Below are positions 24,139-36,283 of a stretch of 64,000 nt of DNA, piece after piece; the stretch's first letter is position 1; every line of letters begins with the position of its first letter. Position numbers and translations under genes: made by a program. The notes under the pieces are model-generated. The model was not told the DNA's origin. It did no database searches and saw only the letters and a list, made by a program, of their open reading frames with translations. This DNA is from Pseudofabraea citricarpa (Eukaryota > Ascomycota > Leotiomycetes > Helotiales > Dermateaceae): contig JAPWGK010000003.1 of the NCBI GenBank assembly GCA_029641185.1, positions 496,001 to 560,000 of the forward strand. The letters run 5' to 3'.

Positions 24139-25281
24139 CTATACAGCCACTGGAATTTTAACAGCATCCTCGATCTTAGCCGTGACAAAGGCCAGGGGAA
24201 TGTTAGGTCCCCAGATATAGAGCGAGTTGGGCGAAGCAGGCTCTCGCGAGAACGGAGAGTCTTGATTCACAAGATCGCCATCCGAGTAGTGTTCTACAAT
24301 ATTCCCGGAATTGTCGAACCTATGCAAGAGAAGGGTTAGATCAACATATATAAGACCGAGATTATCCGGTTAGAACTAACCAGTAATCGAATATTTGGCT
24401 TCCAAGAACATGACGACCCACACCCCAGCAATTCGTCCAACCTTTCTGTTCTAACCACGTATGACCGAGACTTTGCGTATCAAAGTCATTCACCTCATAG
24501 CTCGAGTGGTGGAGATAGGCTGGTTTGCCCTCAGGTGCGGCCGCTAGAAAGAAGCTCTGCTAAGATTTCAGCACTAGACTTGGACGCAGCTTAAATAGCA
24601 CGCACTTACGTGGTGATCCGTATACTCCATTCCCCTATCTATATGAAGGAAACAAGTATCATCTTTGCCTGTGACAGGGTCGTAGACGGCATCGGAGGGC
24701 TTTAAGTTCATGAGGTTAATATACCAAGTAAGAGTCTCCTCGAACCGATTGCCTGGCACAAAGAATCCATAGTGGCCCAATTTATGCACCGGACTAGCAC
24801 CTGGTTGAAAGCGATGGAATTTTCCTCGTCGACCTTTCTCGTAGGCAGTATTTTGGACGAGCTCAGAGTCATGGACGGTTCTGCGATCGACGTGCTCCTC
24901 AGTGTCAGGCTGGCGCAACGTCTGGCCGTAGATGAACGAAATATTCATATCATTCGGGTCTTTGATGGTAACAATCTTGCCCCCGCCAGGTCCATAGTTT
25001 GGCAAAATTGGCGTTGCCCGTGGGTTAGCTGCAGCCTTTGCTAGGTCTGCTTCCGACTCTACAACCCATGTGGCTCCTAAAAAGTGTCGTCGGCCATCAG
25101 ATGACGGCTCTGCGATATAGATATACGGCTGCTCGCCATAACCTCGGAAATAGATTTTAGATTTGGTCCGCTGTGCTTCGACGAAGCCAAAATCAAGGAG
25201 AAAGCGCTCCGCTTCATGGAGCTGTGGGTGTTGGTAATGAACGTGGGCGAGACGCAGAACTTGAATTTTAGACGCAGCCAT
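24139..25281 (-). CDS. Extradiol ring-cleavage dioxygenase (vicinal oxygen chelate, catechol 2,3-dioxygenase-like)
   Basis: Three exons (25281-24610, 24559-24381, 24319-24139) give 343 residues. Two tandem VOC/glyoxalase modules are visible, at about residues 8-118 and 164-310. The second has the 2-His-1-Glu iron site expected of type I extradiol dioxygenases: His170 (KLGHYGFF), His241 or 242 (YLHHSSYEV) and Glu293 (GNIVEHYSDGD). Residues around RHVLGSQIFDYW match the conserved catalytic region of these enzymes. They open a catechol ring next to the diol to give a hydroxymuconic semialdehyde-type product. The gene is divergent from the FAH-family gene, with a shared 246-bp promoter, suggesting co-regulation. 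The exact catechol substrate is unknown. Confidence 0.88.
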
Positions 25282-25527
25282 GATGGATTAGATTTACAAA
25301 TGTTGGATGCATGTTGAATGCCTAGGCACTGGAGGAAATATATATCTGCACGAGAGTTTCCAGATGGCTCTCCAGCGCGGTCCCGGCGGGTGCCGTCTTC
25401 TTGGTCCGGTCAACGCGGCATTAAGTTGAACTCCCGCTCACGTCCGCCGGTATTCGAGAGATACATACTTGCCAGCTTGCCCGCGGAAAATCTAATTTCG
25501 CAGTATTGTAAAATTTCCAAATAAATA
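25282..25527. promoter_or_regulatory. Divergent promoter of the dioxygenase and FAH-family genes
   Basis: The two start codons are 246 bp apart on opposite strands. The interval is rich in CGG/CCG triplets, including a CGG-N6-CCG inverted pair at 25384-25395 and further CCGG and CGG triplets within the next 60 bp. This is consistent with control of both genes by a Zn2Cys6 regulator such as the one encoded at 27585-29808. Confidence 0.5.
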
Positions 25528-26459
25528 ATGCCTTTCAAAAGACTTGTTCGTTTCGAAGAAAATGGAAAAGTCGGGTATGGCGACCTCCTCGAAAGTCACG
25601 AGTACGGCGGATACTCTGTCGAGCGGCTTAGTGGTAATTTGGAGACAGGACTGCACTCGACAGGAGAAATAGAGACGCCGTCTAAGGTAAAATTACCAGT
25701 TTGAGATTGTCGGGATTTGGCTTATTTCCATCTCAGTTGCTGTGTCCGCTGGAAAAAACGCCACTTATTATTTGCATTGGCTTGAATTACAAGAAACATG
25801 CGATTGAAGCAAATGCAAGTATCATGATCCAGCCTGGTAGAGATGCAACACATTTCTAACAAAATGAGCAGCTTGCCGTGCCAAAATACCCCGTAGTATT
25901 CACAAAGCCACCAGATGCTCTTGCAGGGCCCGAAGACGACATCTCTACACATCCGGCTGCACAGGAAATGCTCGACTATGAAGGAGAGCTGACGGTAGTT
26001 ATTGGCAAAGACGCAAAGAACGTGCCGGAAGAGAAGGCGCTTGAATATGTGTTGGGATATACCCTTGGCAATGATGTCTCGGCGCGCAATTTTCAACTGC
26101 CTGATGTATCGGGCGGACAGTTTTGCTTTGCAAAATCCATGGATGGTTTTGCTCCTATTGGGCCCGCAATTGTATCTACGAGCCAAATACCCGACCCTCA
26201 GAGACTAAGATACACCACGAGAGTAAACGGTGAAGTGCGACAGGAGACGGGCACGAATGATATGATCTATTCGGTCAAAAAATTGATTGCCCATCTTAGC
26301 CAAGGAACAACGCTGAGACGAGGAACTTTGATAATGACGGGCACCCCGTCTGGCGTAGGTTTCTTCGCGAAGAAATTCCTCAAAGACGGTGACATCGTGG
26401 AAGTTGAAGCGAGTGGCATTGGTAAGATTCGGAACAAGGTCGTGTTCGAAAGTTTGTAA
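25528..26459 (+). CDS. Fumarylacetoacetate hydrolase (FAH) family protein
   Basis: Three exons (25528-25686, 25737-25814, 25872-26459) give 274 residues. The family motifs are clear: GLNYKKHA, FTKPPDALAGP, a DYEGEL segment and GNDVSAR that supply acidic metal ligands, KSMDGFAPIGP, and GTPSGVGF near the C-terminus. FAH-fold enzymes hydrolyse, hydrate, isomerise or decarboxylate ring-cleavage products; bacterial relatives MhpD and HpaG act directly after extradiol cleavage. Together with the divergent dioxygenase this points to processing of a meta-cleavage product, though oxaloacetate decarboxylase or acylpyruvase activity is also known in the family. The second intron begins with GCAAGT instead of GT; splicing there yields the conserved EAN-LAVPKYP sequence. 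Confidence 0.92.
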
Positions 26460-27584
26460 AGTGAAAACGGCCAAATTTAGTTCGTAGTATTGGAAGGAAC
26501 TACATTATGATAGCTTAATTGGAATCGGAATCAAATTTCTCTACTATAGTGTTATGTAAATAATTAACTTTATTATCTGTGTTCCCCGACAACCCAACAA
26601 TATATGACTGGCTGTGTCTACTGGTAGCTCTGATTTTGGACCTGTATCATTGGTTCTATGATAAAGTTTTAAAAGAATCAACGTTCGACGATCCAGGAGA
26701 AACACGTCTGCGGGTACTGTATGTTCGTGGTTAGTCCCCGGTTCTACCATGATGCCAATCCACGCTGGCGAGATTAGTCGTGCATATCTCGAAGAAAGCC
26801 GAGATAAAGGATATGGTAGGACAAAAAATTGCTACAAATGTAGAAATAAAATAGGCTAATTGGCACAATCTAAGGCATTTTCAGTATGTGTATCACTTTC
26901 TAGGTAGCGGACGGGATAGATACCGAAAACTTACTTTAAGACGTCCATGCAATCTGGTGCCACAGACGTGATATCCGCAAAAGTCCGGCAAATGAAGGTT
27001 AAGAGATCTTAAGCCGACTGAAGGGTTTCTGAGCTCCAGTGACAAGTCCTATTGAAACACACAGAAAGCTGTTGAAGGGTTTGGCGTAGCACATAGATAC
27101 ATAGTGTTCTCCAAGCGAATTATATGGCGTATTGGAGCGGCCCACCTAGATCGAAGACTCCAGTGCGGTTTGTAGGCGTTATGATGGCGACACTGACTGG
27201 CAGGTCCTAATTATCTGTGGTTGGATGACATGTATGGTCAAATTTTCACTGAAATCCAATCATCGTTCAGTCCAAAGCGTGTACCGGTATTCATATTCCA
27301 TGTGGGGGATATTCCACACACCGAGCGAATAGAAGTGGATAGTGAGCATCATCTGGCAAATAGTAAGTGGCAGAAAGACGAAGCTTCTCGACCAATTGCA
27401 AATCCGACTTCCTTGACGGAATACTATAGCTTCGTAAACATGAAGAGTGCCGTGGGAACATCCGCCCAGAACGTGATCTAGTTTTGGAAAGGCAACGAGT
27501 AGTTATAGAAAGAGTATAGATGATGATATCAATTTAACGGGGTAGTGATGATGTACGGGTTGTCGAAATACAGATTGAACTGCA
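26460..27584. other. Intergenic between convergent genes
   Basis: No gene supported. An 86-codon frame at 27221-27481 begins at a non-ATG codon and has no recognisable motif. The flanking FAH-family and transcription-factor genes converge on this spacer. Confidence 0.5.
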
Positions 27585-29808
27585 TCAAAGAAAGTATGAC
27601 GGGAATTCTTGTTCTGTAAAGGGATTCACTTGCTCACATCCATCGAAGAAGTTTCCGAAGACTCTCTCAAGGGAACTCTCCCTCACGTTTAAAGAACTAG
27701 ATTCTCCAGTGGTCGGTAATTCAGGGGCTGCCAACTGTAGATCGGTATTCGACTTGGTGGTTGTGCCGGCAGAAAAATCAGCGTCGTCGCTGGTATTTCG
27801 AGCAACTTTTGGCATTGTACTGGGAATTAAGCAATCTAAAAAGCTGCTGCCTTGGTCTATACTAGAATTAAACCCTTGTGGCGAAACTGTGGCAAATATA
27901 GAGTCTCGTGATAGGTTTTGCTGCTCCTGTCGCTGCGGTTCTCCGCGATTCCTGCTTTTTATCGACGGCATGAAATGAATAAAGCGTCTGGCTAGATCCC
28001 GTTCTTGAGTGCTGAGACATCTCTTGCTCTCAATTATTTCAACTAGCTCTGGAAAGTGTCGGAAAGTGTCAGAAAGTAGCATTAATAGGTTCGAAAATCC
28101 ATGTAACTTACTTAGGAGAATGGAACCTAACTTCCACATTGTAGCATATTGAGAGAGTACCAATTTGCCTACTTCACGGCTCAAAATCACCTGCGAATTA
28201 ATGGAGGCCCAGTTTTCTCTACAGCACATTTGACAAGCAATGAATGGATGTGAAAGAGCAATGTACTCTGGCGTCCATCTACCAACAATCCGAGGTAATT
28301 CGGTAGCAAATAAGCGATGCTTTAAGTCTTCTTCCGTGCAAAGGATTCGCGTCTGGAGAATCATGAGAAGTGTGCTAATGATCCAATTACTCTGTGCAAA
28401 ATTGTCGGGGTCAAAAAGAAAATTCTCCAGGCGGAATATTTGAGGGAGAACAAGATTGAAACAGCTGATTGAGGTCTCGATCTCCAACTTCTCATTCATC
28501 TTCACTCCTTGAGATTGTGGTACGTCGACTGCCAGAGACATGATGAAGTTGCTAATTAGAAACCATGCCCTTTCATCCTGATTCTCACAGCCTTGAAGGC
28601 TCTTCCAAGCAGATATAGGATCTGGCAAGAGTGGTGCAGACGACACCGGAGTTTCTGAAAACCAGTTTGAATCGGAAACTGGGAGGTGAACACATGCCTC
28701 CCGTCGGGTAATGGCAAATGGCTTGCTGGATACTGACGAACCAAAAGTGTCAAGTTCCCAAACAAGCCACCAGGCCCGTCGGAGTTCTTCCCTGTGAACC
28801 CACTCTTCTACACTCAGACCAACACCACCATCTTCATCGATGTTGTTAAGATCTAACTCGTATGCTATCCGAATTACGACGCCTGTCAAAAGCCAACCTC
28901 GCGGGCACGGTCCCATACTATACTTATAAAAGCCCAGCAAAATACAACCTTGAAGATACAGAAGTGTTGGGGGATCTTCTGTCATTCGTAACTTGTAGAG
29001 TCGGGCAGCTTCGGTTGCAAATTTGACTCCCCTATCGACCGCCGGTATTTCAGCAAGCTGGTCTGAAGCAGAATGGCGAGCAGACAGGGCTAGCATGCCA
29101 TGGCAAAGAAGTGCTTCATCCAGATTTAGGTCTTGGAGAGGCCTTTCACCACCCATGTATTGATGGTAAAAGCGCGGTTGGTGAAGCATAGGAAGCCAAG
29201 GTTGAACTTTCGTGAAGTACAGGGCAATTAGCTCCTCCGCTAACTCAGGTGTCACATTAACGGCATAAGACGGAGAGTCATCTGATGGCCTGGCAAAATC
29301 ATTTGCCGCAGGAATATACCGCTGACCGAAATGGGGAATCTGGCTCTCGGCTTCTATCGTAATGGTACCCGTATTCAGAGGTGGAGCACTCATGGAACTC
29401 TGGGTCTGAAGCGTGACATCGTTGCTGCAAGAAGTTGCAGGTGTGGCTATCATCCCAGGTGGCTCGACTTCATCCGACGGAGCTCTTGATAGAACTGCAG
29501 CGTCCCCGTTTCCTTCCAGTTCCACTTTGTTGGCTAGAAGTTGGAGCAAATGGTCTTGCCTGGTCGTTAGTCTCATGCTGCATACCAAGGCACAGGGCAC
29601 ACGGCCAACCTAATTTATTTCCATTGCTAAGTTTCTGCGCCGTCGAGTTTCTGCGATTAGTAGCAGCTGATTTTTGCCGTATAGAAAAGGTGCAACGGCT
29701 TCCAACGCGTACGCATAAACCACAGAAAGGCCGTTGCATGTCGCACCTCGTCTTTTTCCGCTTGCACTCCTCGCATGCTCTCCGAGGAGGTGGTTGGTGC
29801 GACTCCAT
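27585..29808 (-). CDS. Zn2Cys6 transcription factor with fungal_trans domain
   Basis: Two exons give 726 residues: 29808-29603, then 29559-27585. The 43-nt intron has a CTAAC branch-like sequence 8 nt before its acceptor. Residues 11-39 form the binuclear zinc cluster CEECKRKKTRC...C-x-x-C...C, with basic residues around it. A leucine-rich stretch beginning HLLQLLANK right after the splice could be the dimerisation helix. The central region contains the fungal-specific transcription factor domain, with the characteristic GWLLTGVVIRIAYEL and RAWWLVWELD segments. Its position next to the dioxygenase/FAH pair suggests it is the pathway regulator, and CGG-N6-CCG elements lie in two nearby promoters. 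The intron boundary is inferred, because a longer first frame also runs through this region. Confidence 0.85.
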
Positions 29809-31348
29809 GGTATGGTTGGATATCGTTGGACAAAGACAATGGGATGATAAATGGAGACAGAAGATGAGGTGAGGAGGGGATGATTACCTAGGTAAATCAT
29901 AAACTTATTACTATACCGGTAGCTTAACTCGGCATCTGGGATTCTGGGTCAAGCCAAAAGCGGGGAACTCAATGCGAGAAAGCCTAGCGAGACCAAATGC
30001 TCAGCAGCGAAGTTTAAAAAAAGATGTACAATAAAGTGATAATGGGTTTTAAAAATGCTATCTAAGTAGTCTGTATCTTGTGATGCATGCAAAGCTGAGA
30101 TGAGTTCCAATAGTGGAGAAATCATGCCGACGGTGAAGCCGCTAGCCCCACATGACGTACGTGCGCATATAATCCCAGGTGTGCGGGAAAAGCAGTTACA
30201 ATTATGAGGTTCTTCTCGGCACATCAGAAGTGACAATTTGGGGGAAAAGTGGAGATAATTACTAAGAAATCCTCGGGATGGTTCCTCCTCTCCACTCCGT
30301 CTCCATTCCATGTGACTTGATTCTGTGTACGGAGCAGCAGAAAAATCCGTGGTTGGCTGATTCCAAAGCACAGTGACTGCAACGTGGGCTTGTTACGTGA
30401 TTACCTAGACTACCTATACAAGACTTAGAACACCCACTTTTATTCTCCTAAGAGTATTTGCTAATTTGCCACTCTTTCAACTTTCGGTTATCTCTTATCG
30501 AAAGTTGGATGTGGGAGGAGAAAGAACATCTCTGGACAATGATGTCCTACGCCACCGAGCTGGATTCATTTGTTTGTGTAGGAGTATGTGGTGAACTGGC
30601 TTGCGCTAGACGGCGGCAATATCACGGATATCGGTACCAAGGTCTAGAGAAATCTGTTGAACCTGTTGCTGGAGGTGCGTAAAATGAACTCTACTTCGTA
30701 AGTATTAATCCGTAGAATTGATGAATCGGCTTCGAAGCACCCAGCACCCAGCACCCAGTGCTCTGAACTAGGATTGTAAATGTCAGTTGTGTAGTGGTGT
30801 ATATAATTACATCCAGTTGGCACTCTACCAGCAAAACTAATGCCAATGGCTGGTTCACGTTTCGAGATGTCCTTTGGATGATTAAAACTGCCAGATACCT
30901 AGGTATCGTTTTGTAGCAATGTGGAGTTTAAGGGAGGCCATGCAGTACTGGATGTCTCCCTTTTGTAAAGTTACCCCGCCACCCGCTGCCCCGCTACGGC
31001 TCGGACCGAAGAGAAAAGTCAGAAATTTGTGTTCTCACAGATTTCTTAAGTGTTCTAAGCCCATTCTGAGCTTAATGCGTGAGGAAGTCACCGTATCGCA
31101 ATATAAGGCTATGGAGTTTAACTGGCTTGAATTATACTATTCAAGTTGTGTTTTAGTTGGTAGTATTAGGCTGTGGGTAGTTCCTGCCCTGGAAGGGCAC
31201 CTCACGAGGTAGACCAGTCCACCAGTAAGTCCATCACTGCCAGTAGGTACCGTATATCCCATACTTAACCGCTGTTGTCGCGTACGGACTCGCCAAGAAA
31301 TCACCATTCCTAGCTTCCGAAGTAGCGACTTCGATATCGGCTGCACAT
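29809..31348. other. Intergenic, no supported gene
   Basis: The 5' region of the regulator gene plus the 3' region of the SDR. The longest frame (29949-30371, minus strand, 140 codons) begins at GTG, has no family features and covers the regulator's likely promoter. A short CAGCACC tandem repeat lies at about 30737-30757. Confidence 0.5.
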
Positions 31349-32401
31349 CTAGTAGGAACCAGGGCGAACAGAGAGCATTCCGCCATCCGGTAGCAAAATG
31401 CACCCATTCACAAAAGAACCTGCTCTAGATGCCAAGTAAAGCACAGCACCGGCCATATCCTTGCAGAAACATTAGCATTCGATTAATTCAGACTGAACTC
31501 TTGGCATACCTCTTCTGTGCCTGCTCGCGTAGCGGGAATAACTTGCCACGGCATAGAGCCGACGACGCTGATATCTTCCTCTGGGGTGTGGGCCTACTCC
31601 GATGTAAGCTTCAGCTCAACGGTCAAAAGACCCTATTCTTTTTCTTCTATCACATACCTCCGTCATTTCCGTGACAAACATACCCGGGGCAATTGCATTG
31701 GCCCGGATGCTATGTTTAGCATACTCTGATGCTAATGTCTTTGTTAGGTGGTTGAGAGCAGCCTTGCTAGCGTTGTAGACATAACTAGGAGGTTCAGCTC
31801 GGGCCATGCCACCAAAACTAGTAGTACTAATGAATTGACTCTGTAGTAGTCCACTCTTTCCTACGCTGTCGGGGTGCGTATTGCCAGCTCCCAGCAAGCC
31901 TAAGAAGGCGAGAAAAGTAAAATACGATCCGGCGATGTTGGTACTAACAACTTTACTTGCGTCTTCGTAGGTTGTCTTGTTCCACAGCTCCTTTTGAAGT
32001 TCGCCAACAGTCTGCTCCGCCGCCCTGGGGGCCATATTAGTCACCTCCCCAAGATAGCCCGAATTGGCGACGAGAAGATTGATAAATGGCGTCTGCTTTT
32101 CGATTGCCGACACTGCAGCCTGCAGGGATTCTTTCGAGCTCACATCGCATGCGACCGGAATGAGGGAGCCATTTTTCTGAAGAGCAATCAGCCTTAGAAT
32201 GCACGATCATAAATTATCACGCACCGCTTTTGATGCAACCTCCTTGAGTTTAGACTCTCGGCGGCCGAGAATGAAGACTTTGGCTGCGCCGTTCACATCT
32301 AGAGCATGAGCCATGACTTCGCCTAACCCGGAGCTAGCACCGGTGATTACAGCAACCAGCCCCTTAACAGAGAAGAGCTGAGCAGCGTCGAGATTCGACA
32401 T
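31349..32401 (-). CDS. Short-chain dehydrogenase/reductase (classical SDR)
   Basis: Four exons (32401-32225, 32176-31658, 31593-31510, 31459-31349) give 296 residues. TGASSGLG near residue 22 is the NAD(P)-binding motif, VANSG stands in for the NNAG structural motif, the active-site Tyr/Lys pair lies in YNASK, and a catalytic serine lies in ISTTS. The C-terminal GSFVNGCILLPDGG matches the conserved SDR end. These enzymes oxidise alcohols or reduce ketones. It is co-oriented with the regulator and flanks the aromatic-metabolism genes, so it could act on an alcohol or carbonyl intermediate. The first intron is 48 nt, chosen because it keeps frame and gives ASKA followed by KNGS. Confidence 0.9.
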
Positions 32402-34168
32402 GTTTGTTGTCAATATTTGAAAAATCAAACTTTTCTGCTGAGATGTGATAGGGTTGTTACAAGACTGAAGCGAGACGAATAGAAGAATGTCATGGACAAT
32501 ATCAATCGAGTCCCAGGGCGTTGTCTTTGTATTGATGTTCTACCCCTCGATACTTTACGAAGAGATATCCGAGTGACTAATCTACTGCAAGGAATATATT
32601 CATCAGCTTATGTTCACGATTGGAGTGCCTTGGTGGCGTTGAGAGAATGGTTAGACCCACCCTCCACAATATGCTTAGAAATCAAAAATTAAACACGCAG
32701 GCATAAAAGTGCGGGAGCATGCCGCCCTCCGCTCCGTCTTATGTGAGCATTTCAAGATTACTTCTTACCTAGCTGGGACATCCGCTTTACGATCCCATCT
32801 TTCTTATCAGACGAAACTAGGGCAGATACGAAGTAAATACAAACGAACCGATCTATGGGAATGCTTTGCACCCTAGAAACTCTCGAGTGGATGCTTCTTG
32901 TACATACAGTAGGCCTGCAGCCGCAAACCTACCTTGTTACGTCGACTCACCTGGATTTCTCTCGAGTGCGCCCACCAAGCGAAGGAAGCACTTGTGAGAA
33001 ATCTACATACGTAGCATTCTCGTCACTTTTCCTGCGAATTATAATACGGCCATGAGGGAAACGGGTGCGAAGTATACTTAGTAATTATTTTCCACCTATT
33101 AGCCGGTCTAAATGGCGGTGCTGAATGGACACCTCGCGGTCGTTTAATGTTACTGCCACAGGCAAGGCTCTGCTCTTGACCAATGAAAGCATCTCGAGCA
33201 AGCCTCTTGGCTGTGCCTTTCAGCTGCTTTTGAGTAAAATCGAGATCTAAAGAGAAACTAAGGCGAAATTCCGCTGGTAACTATTGAGTTTACATTCTTT
33301 TGGGTGTCTTTCTACTGAAATATCTCCTGTCCCGTTGAAACTTAGACAAGTGATAGTAAAAGAGGAAAGAGCTTTCTGAATGTGGCAAACTACATGAAAT
33401 ACCACATGGCAAGGTTGGTGATTATTGGTTAGTCTGCCACCGGAATAAGACGAGAGACGTTGCCTAGCTTAAAGGTTTCTTGAACCAAGCTTTCTGCATT
33501 ACGCTGTTACAGGATGTCTACAACAACATCTAGCCCTCTGAGATATTACACCTTTCCATAAGAGCCACATCATTCCAGTACCAAGAAGCGTAAGTATGTT
33601 GATGCTCGTCATTAGTGTTCACCAGGGCTTGATGGTTGTGTATAGAGCTGATATTTGGACATATACTTTGTATATCTTCTTCCTCTGTGTTGTTCAACAT
33701 CCAGCTGCGGGCTATTGCACGCTATAAGGACTATAGAAGGGAGAATCCGGCGATGAAGTCTAAACAGAAAGTTTTCGAATACATATCAGATTAGGGGTGG
33801 CGGTTCCCACACATTTTTCCATAGAAACCTCTGCCTCTTGTTCGAATCACCTTTCTTTTGAATCAGCAGTGGCCTGGAGTCGGAGTGAAAAATAACATTT
33901 GGGTAGGCAAGAGAAGGTGCTTCTATTTAGACGTGAAATGCAAACATGCTCATTTCCTTGTTTCCTAAATGGATCTCCGCAGCATAACTATAGCGCTGGT
34001 GGGAGAGAATGTTATGCAAAGTCAGGTGATAATACCGTAATATCAGGTGCATGCTTTGAAATGCTTTCGCATCAGTGGGGCAGATCTGCATTTCACTTTA
34101 TTCCCACGTTCAAGCATCATTTTCTAAGCTTGAAAGCATCACGGGTAGCCAATGTAAACTGCAAAATA
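32402..34168. other. Divergent intergenic region, no supported gene
   Basis: Promoter DNA between the SDR (minus strand) and the second Zn2Cys6 gene (plus strand). Short frames only. An in-frame upstream extension of the next gene to about 33938 exists but is poor in domain features. Confidence 0.5.
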
Positions 34169-36283
34169 ATGTCGCAAACGATGGATGGAGGCCTCAATAA
34201 AGGGGAGCCATCAGTAGCGCCCATCACCAGGGTCTGTAAACTTGACCTCGTCCTAAAGGTGCCATGAACTGATTTGATGCAGGCATGTGATATGTGCAGG
34301 AAGAAGAAGATCGGCTGTGAGATAGTTCGAGATACTTGCGCACAATGTATAAAATACAAAACTCCGTGCCATTTTACGCCTATCAGCATGAAACGGACGC
34401 CGAGGCGATCACCCAGGCGAGTCTCGACCATTCGACAAAGTCAAAGGAATATACTATGTAAAGCTGCTAAAACAGTGTATTTAGGGACAAACATATTCAG
34501 GATTTAGAACAGAGATTGAAACAGACGGAAGATCGATTAAAGCGTGCTGTGAATCAACAACCTGGAGCAGAATATCAGGTAAAAAATGCGTTTGAACTCC
34601 CAGAGATACCCAACTTAGATCAGGTCCAGACCGAAATATATCAAAATCAGCAAATTGAAGTTGGTAACTCTTTAAACGAGATTCCTCTCCAACCCGTGGA
34701 CTTTGGCCAGCCCCTTCAGAAGAGTACGTAACGCCCGGGCTTATCGTATCTCCAACTAACAGTCCGTAGCAGCATCCACAGAATTCTCTGGAAATCAAAC
34801 AGAATCATTTTATCTGTGGAATAATGCAGGCGGAGGTAACATATCCTTCAAACCCCTTCCGACGATGGACAAGGGACTTGCCCTCATCGAGAAGTCTTTT
34901 CAGGGCTTTAATTGCTCCTTTCCAATATTTGACCGAGAGATCTTTCTTCTCAAGTATCAGAACCCTGAGGTTAATCTTAATGATGCCTGTTGGTGGGCTT
35001 GCTTGAACGTGGTACTGGCGCTCAGTCACCGATTCACAGGCACGACGATCACTGAAAAGGAGCAAGATCAGGAAGCCTGGGGGTATTTCAAAAATGCTCT
35101 AGCAGTCAGCAATCAGCTGATAACGATGGCGCCGTCAATTCAATCTGTGCAGGCTCTGATAGGAATAGCTCTTCTGTTTCTTGGAACACCGAACCAAGGC
35201 CCAGTTTTCATCTTCATATCTTCTGCTATCAAGTCGGCTCAAAGATTGGGCTTACACAGGAGCTACCAACAGTCGACACTCCAAGCTTCTGAAATTGAAC
35301 AACGGAAACGGATCTTCTGGAGTGCTTACGCGATTGATAAAGACCTCAGTCTCACGACGGGTCAGTCGCCAACTCAAGACGACGATGATATGGATGTGGA
35401 GTTGCCTTCGGAGTGCAATTCAGAAAACTTGGACGTTTTCTATTTCCGAATCAGATTGGCGATGATACAGGGGCAAATATACAAACACCTCTGCTCTGTG
35501 AGAGCGCGCCGGCAACCCCCTGCGGAACGGATCATGGCGGCGCGAAAGCTAGAGACTATGCTTCAGTCATGGAAGGCAAACATACCAGTCGAGATCCTTC
35601 AAGAACATCACGGACCTGGAAATAGCGGTGTATACTCCATGATTCTCCAGCTATCGTACTTCAACTCTCTATCCACTGTCTATAGCTCCCTTCCTGTGTT
35701 CCCTATGTACCATGAGCTTCAAGTTCCGGAACATCCAGACATTACCTACGAAGCAAGAAAAGCCATTAAATTGCTGGAGATTACCCCTCGGAGGAGTTAC
35801 GCTTGCCTATGGTAAGGTTTAGTCCATCCATGTTATGTACAAGAACCATGTTTGTCTAATGCTGTCAGGGCTGTCCTCCCAATCTACGTAACAGCCAGCA
35901 CAACACTACTGACTTATACGCTCTCCCAACCTTCCAACAGATCCGTCATCATCGACCTGCAGCTCAGCCAGCCTCTCCTAGGTCTCCTCGTCACCCTAGC
36001 CCGTATCAGCGAGGGCCAGCGCGAGGAAGTGGCGGACATGTACCGTTCTTCAGTTGAGCTCTTCCAAAAAGCTAAGATGGCCATCGAGAGCTCGAATGTG
36101 GCTTTGTCTCAGGGTAGTCAGAGTCAAGGCCAGGTTCAGCGCGCACCCGAGGGCCAGAAAGAGTCAGTGGAGGATTTCTTGAAGCGGATGGAGAGTCTTA
36201 GTGCCGGGTATGAGCATTTTGACTTGGATTTGCTTTCGCCAAGCACGTTGGCGTGGGTTGAGAGTTACAATAACCGCAGGTGA
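34169..36283 (+). CDS. Zn2Cys6 transcription factor with fungal_trans domain
   Basis: Five exons give about 630 residues: 34169-34231, from 34283, through to 34723, 34770-35811 and 35869-36283. Splicing at 34232-34282 places TR directly before ACDMCRKKKIGCE, the first half of a zinc cluster that continues CAQC...C. A coiled-coil-like DLEQRLKQTEDRLKR follows. The fungal transcription factor domain spans about residues 160-420, with the typical AQRLGLHRS and RKRIFWSAYAIDKDLS segments. The second intron is ambiguous: either GT at 34421 to AG at 34500, or a GC donor at 34417 to AG at 34484; both keep frame. As a second regulator at the edge of the metabolic block, it may control that block or an unrelated target. 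Confidence 0.85.

Noticed and set aside
27221..27481. An 86-codon plus-strand frame between the FAH-family gene and the regulator.
   Set aside because: It begins at a non-ATG codon, has no motif, and could not be linked to further exons.
29949..30371. A 140-codon minus-strand frame upstream of the Zn2Cys6 regulator.
   Set aside because: GTG start and no recognisable domain; position fits the regulator's promoter and 5' leader.
33938..34168. An upstream in-frame ATG that would extend the second Zn2Cys6 factor by 77 residues.
   Set aside because: The extension lacks typical features, and the ATG at 34169 puts the zinc cluster about 22 residues from the N-terminus as usual.
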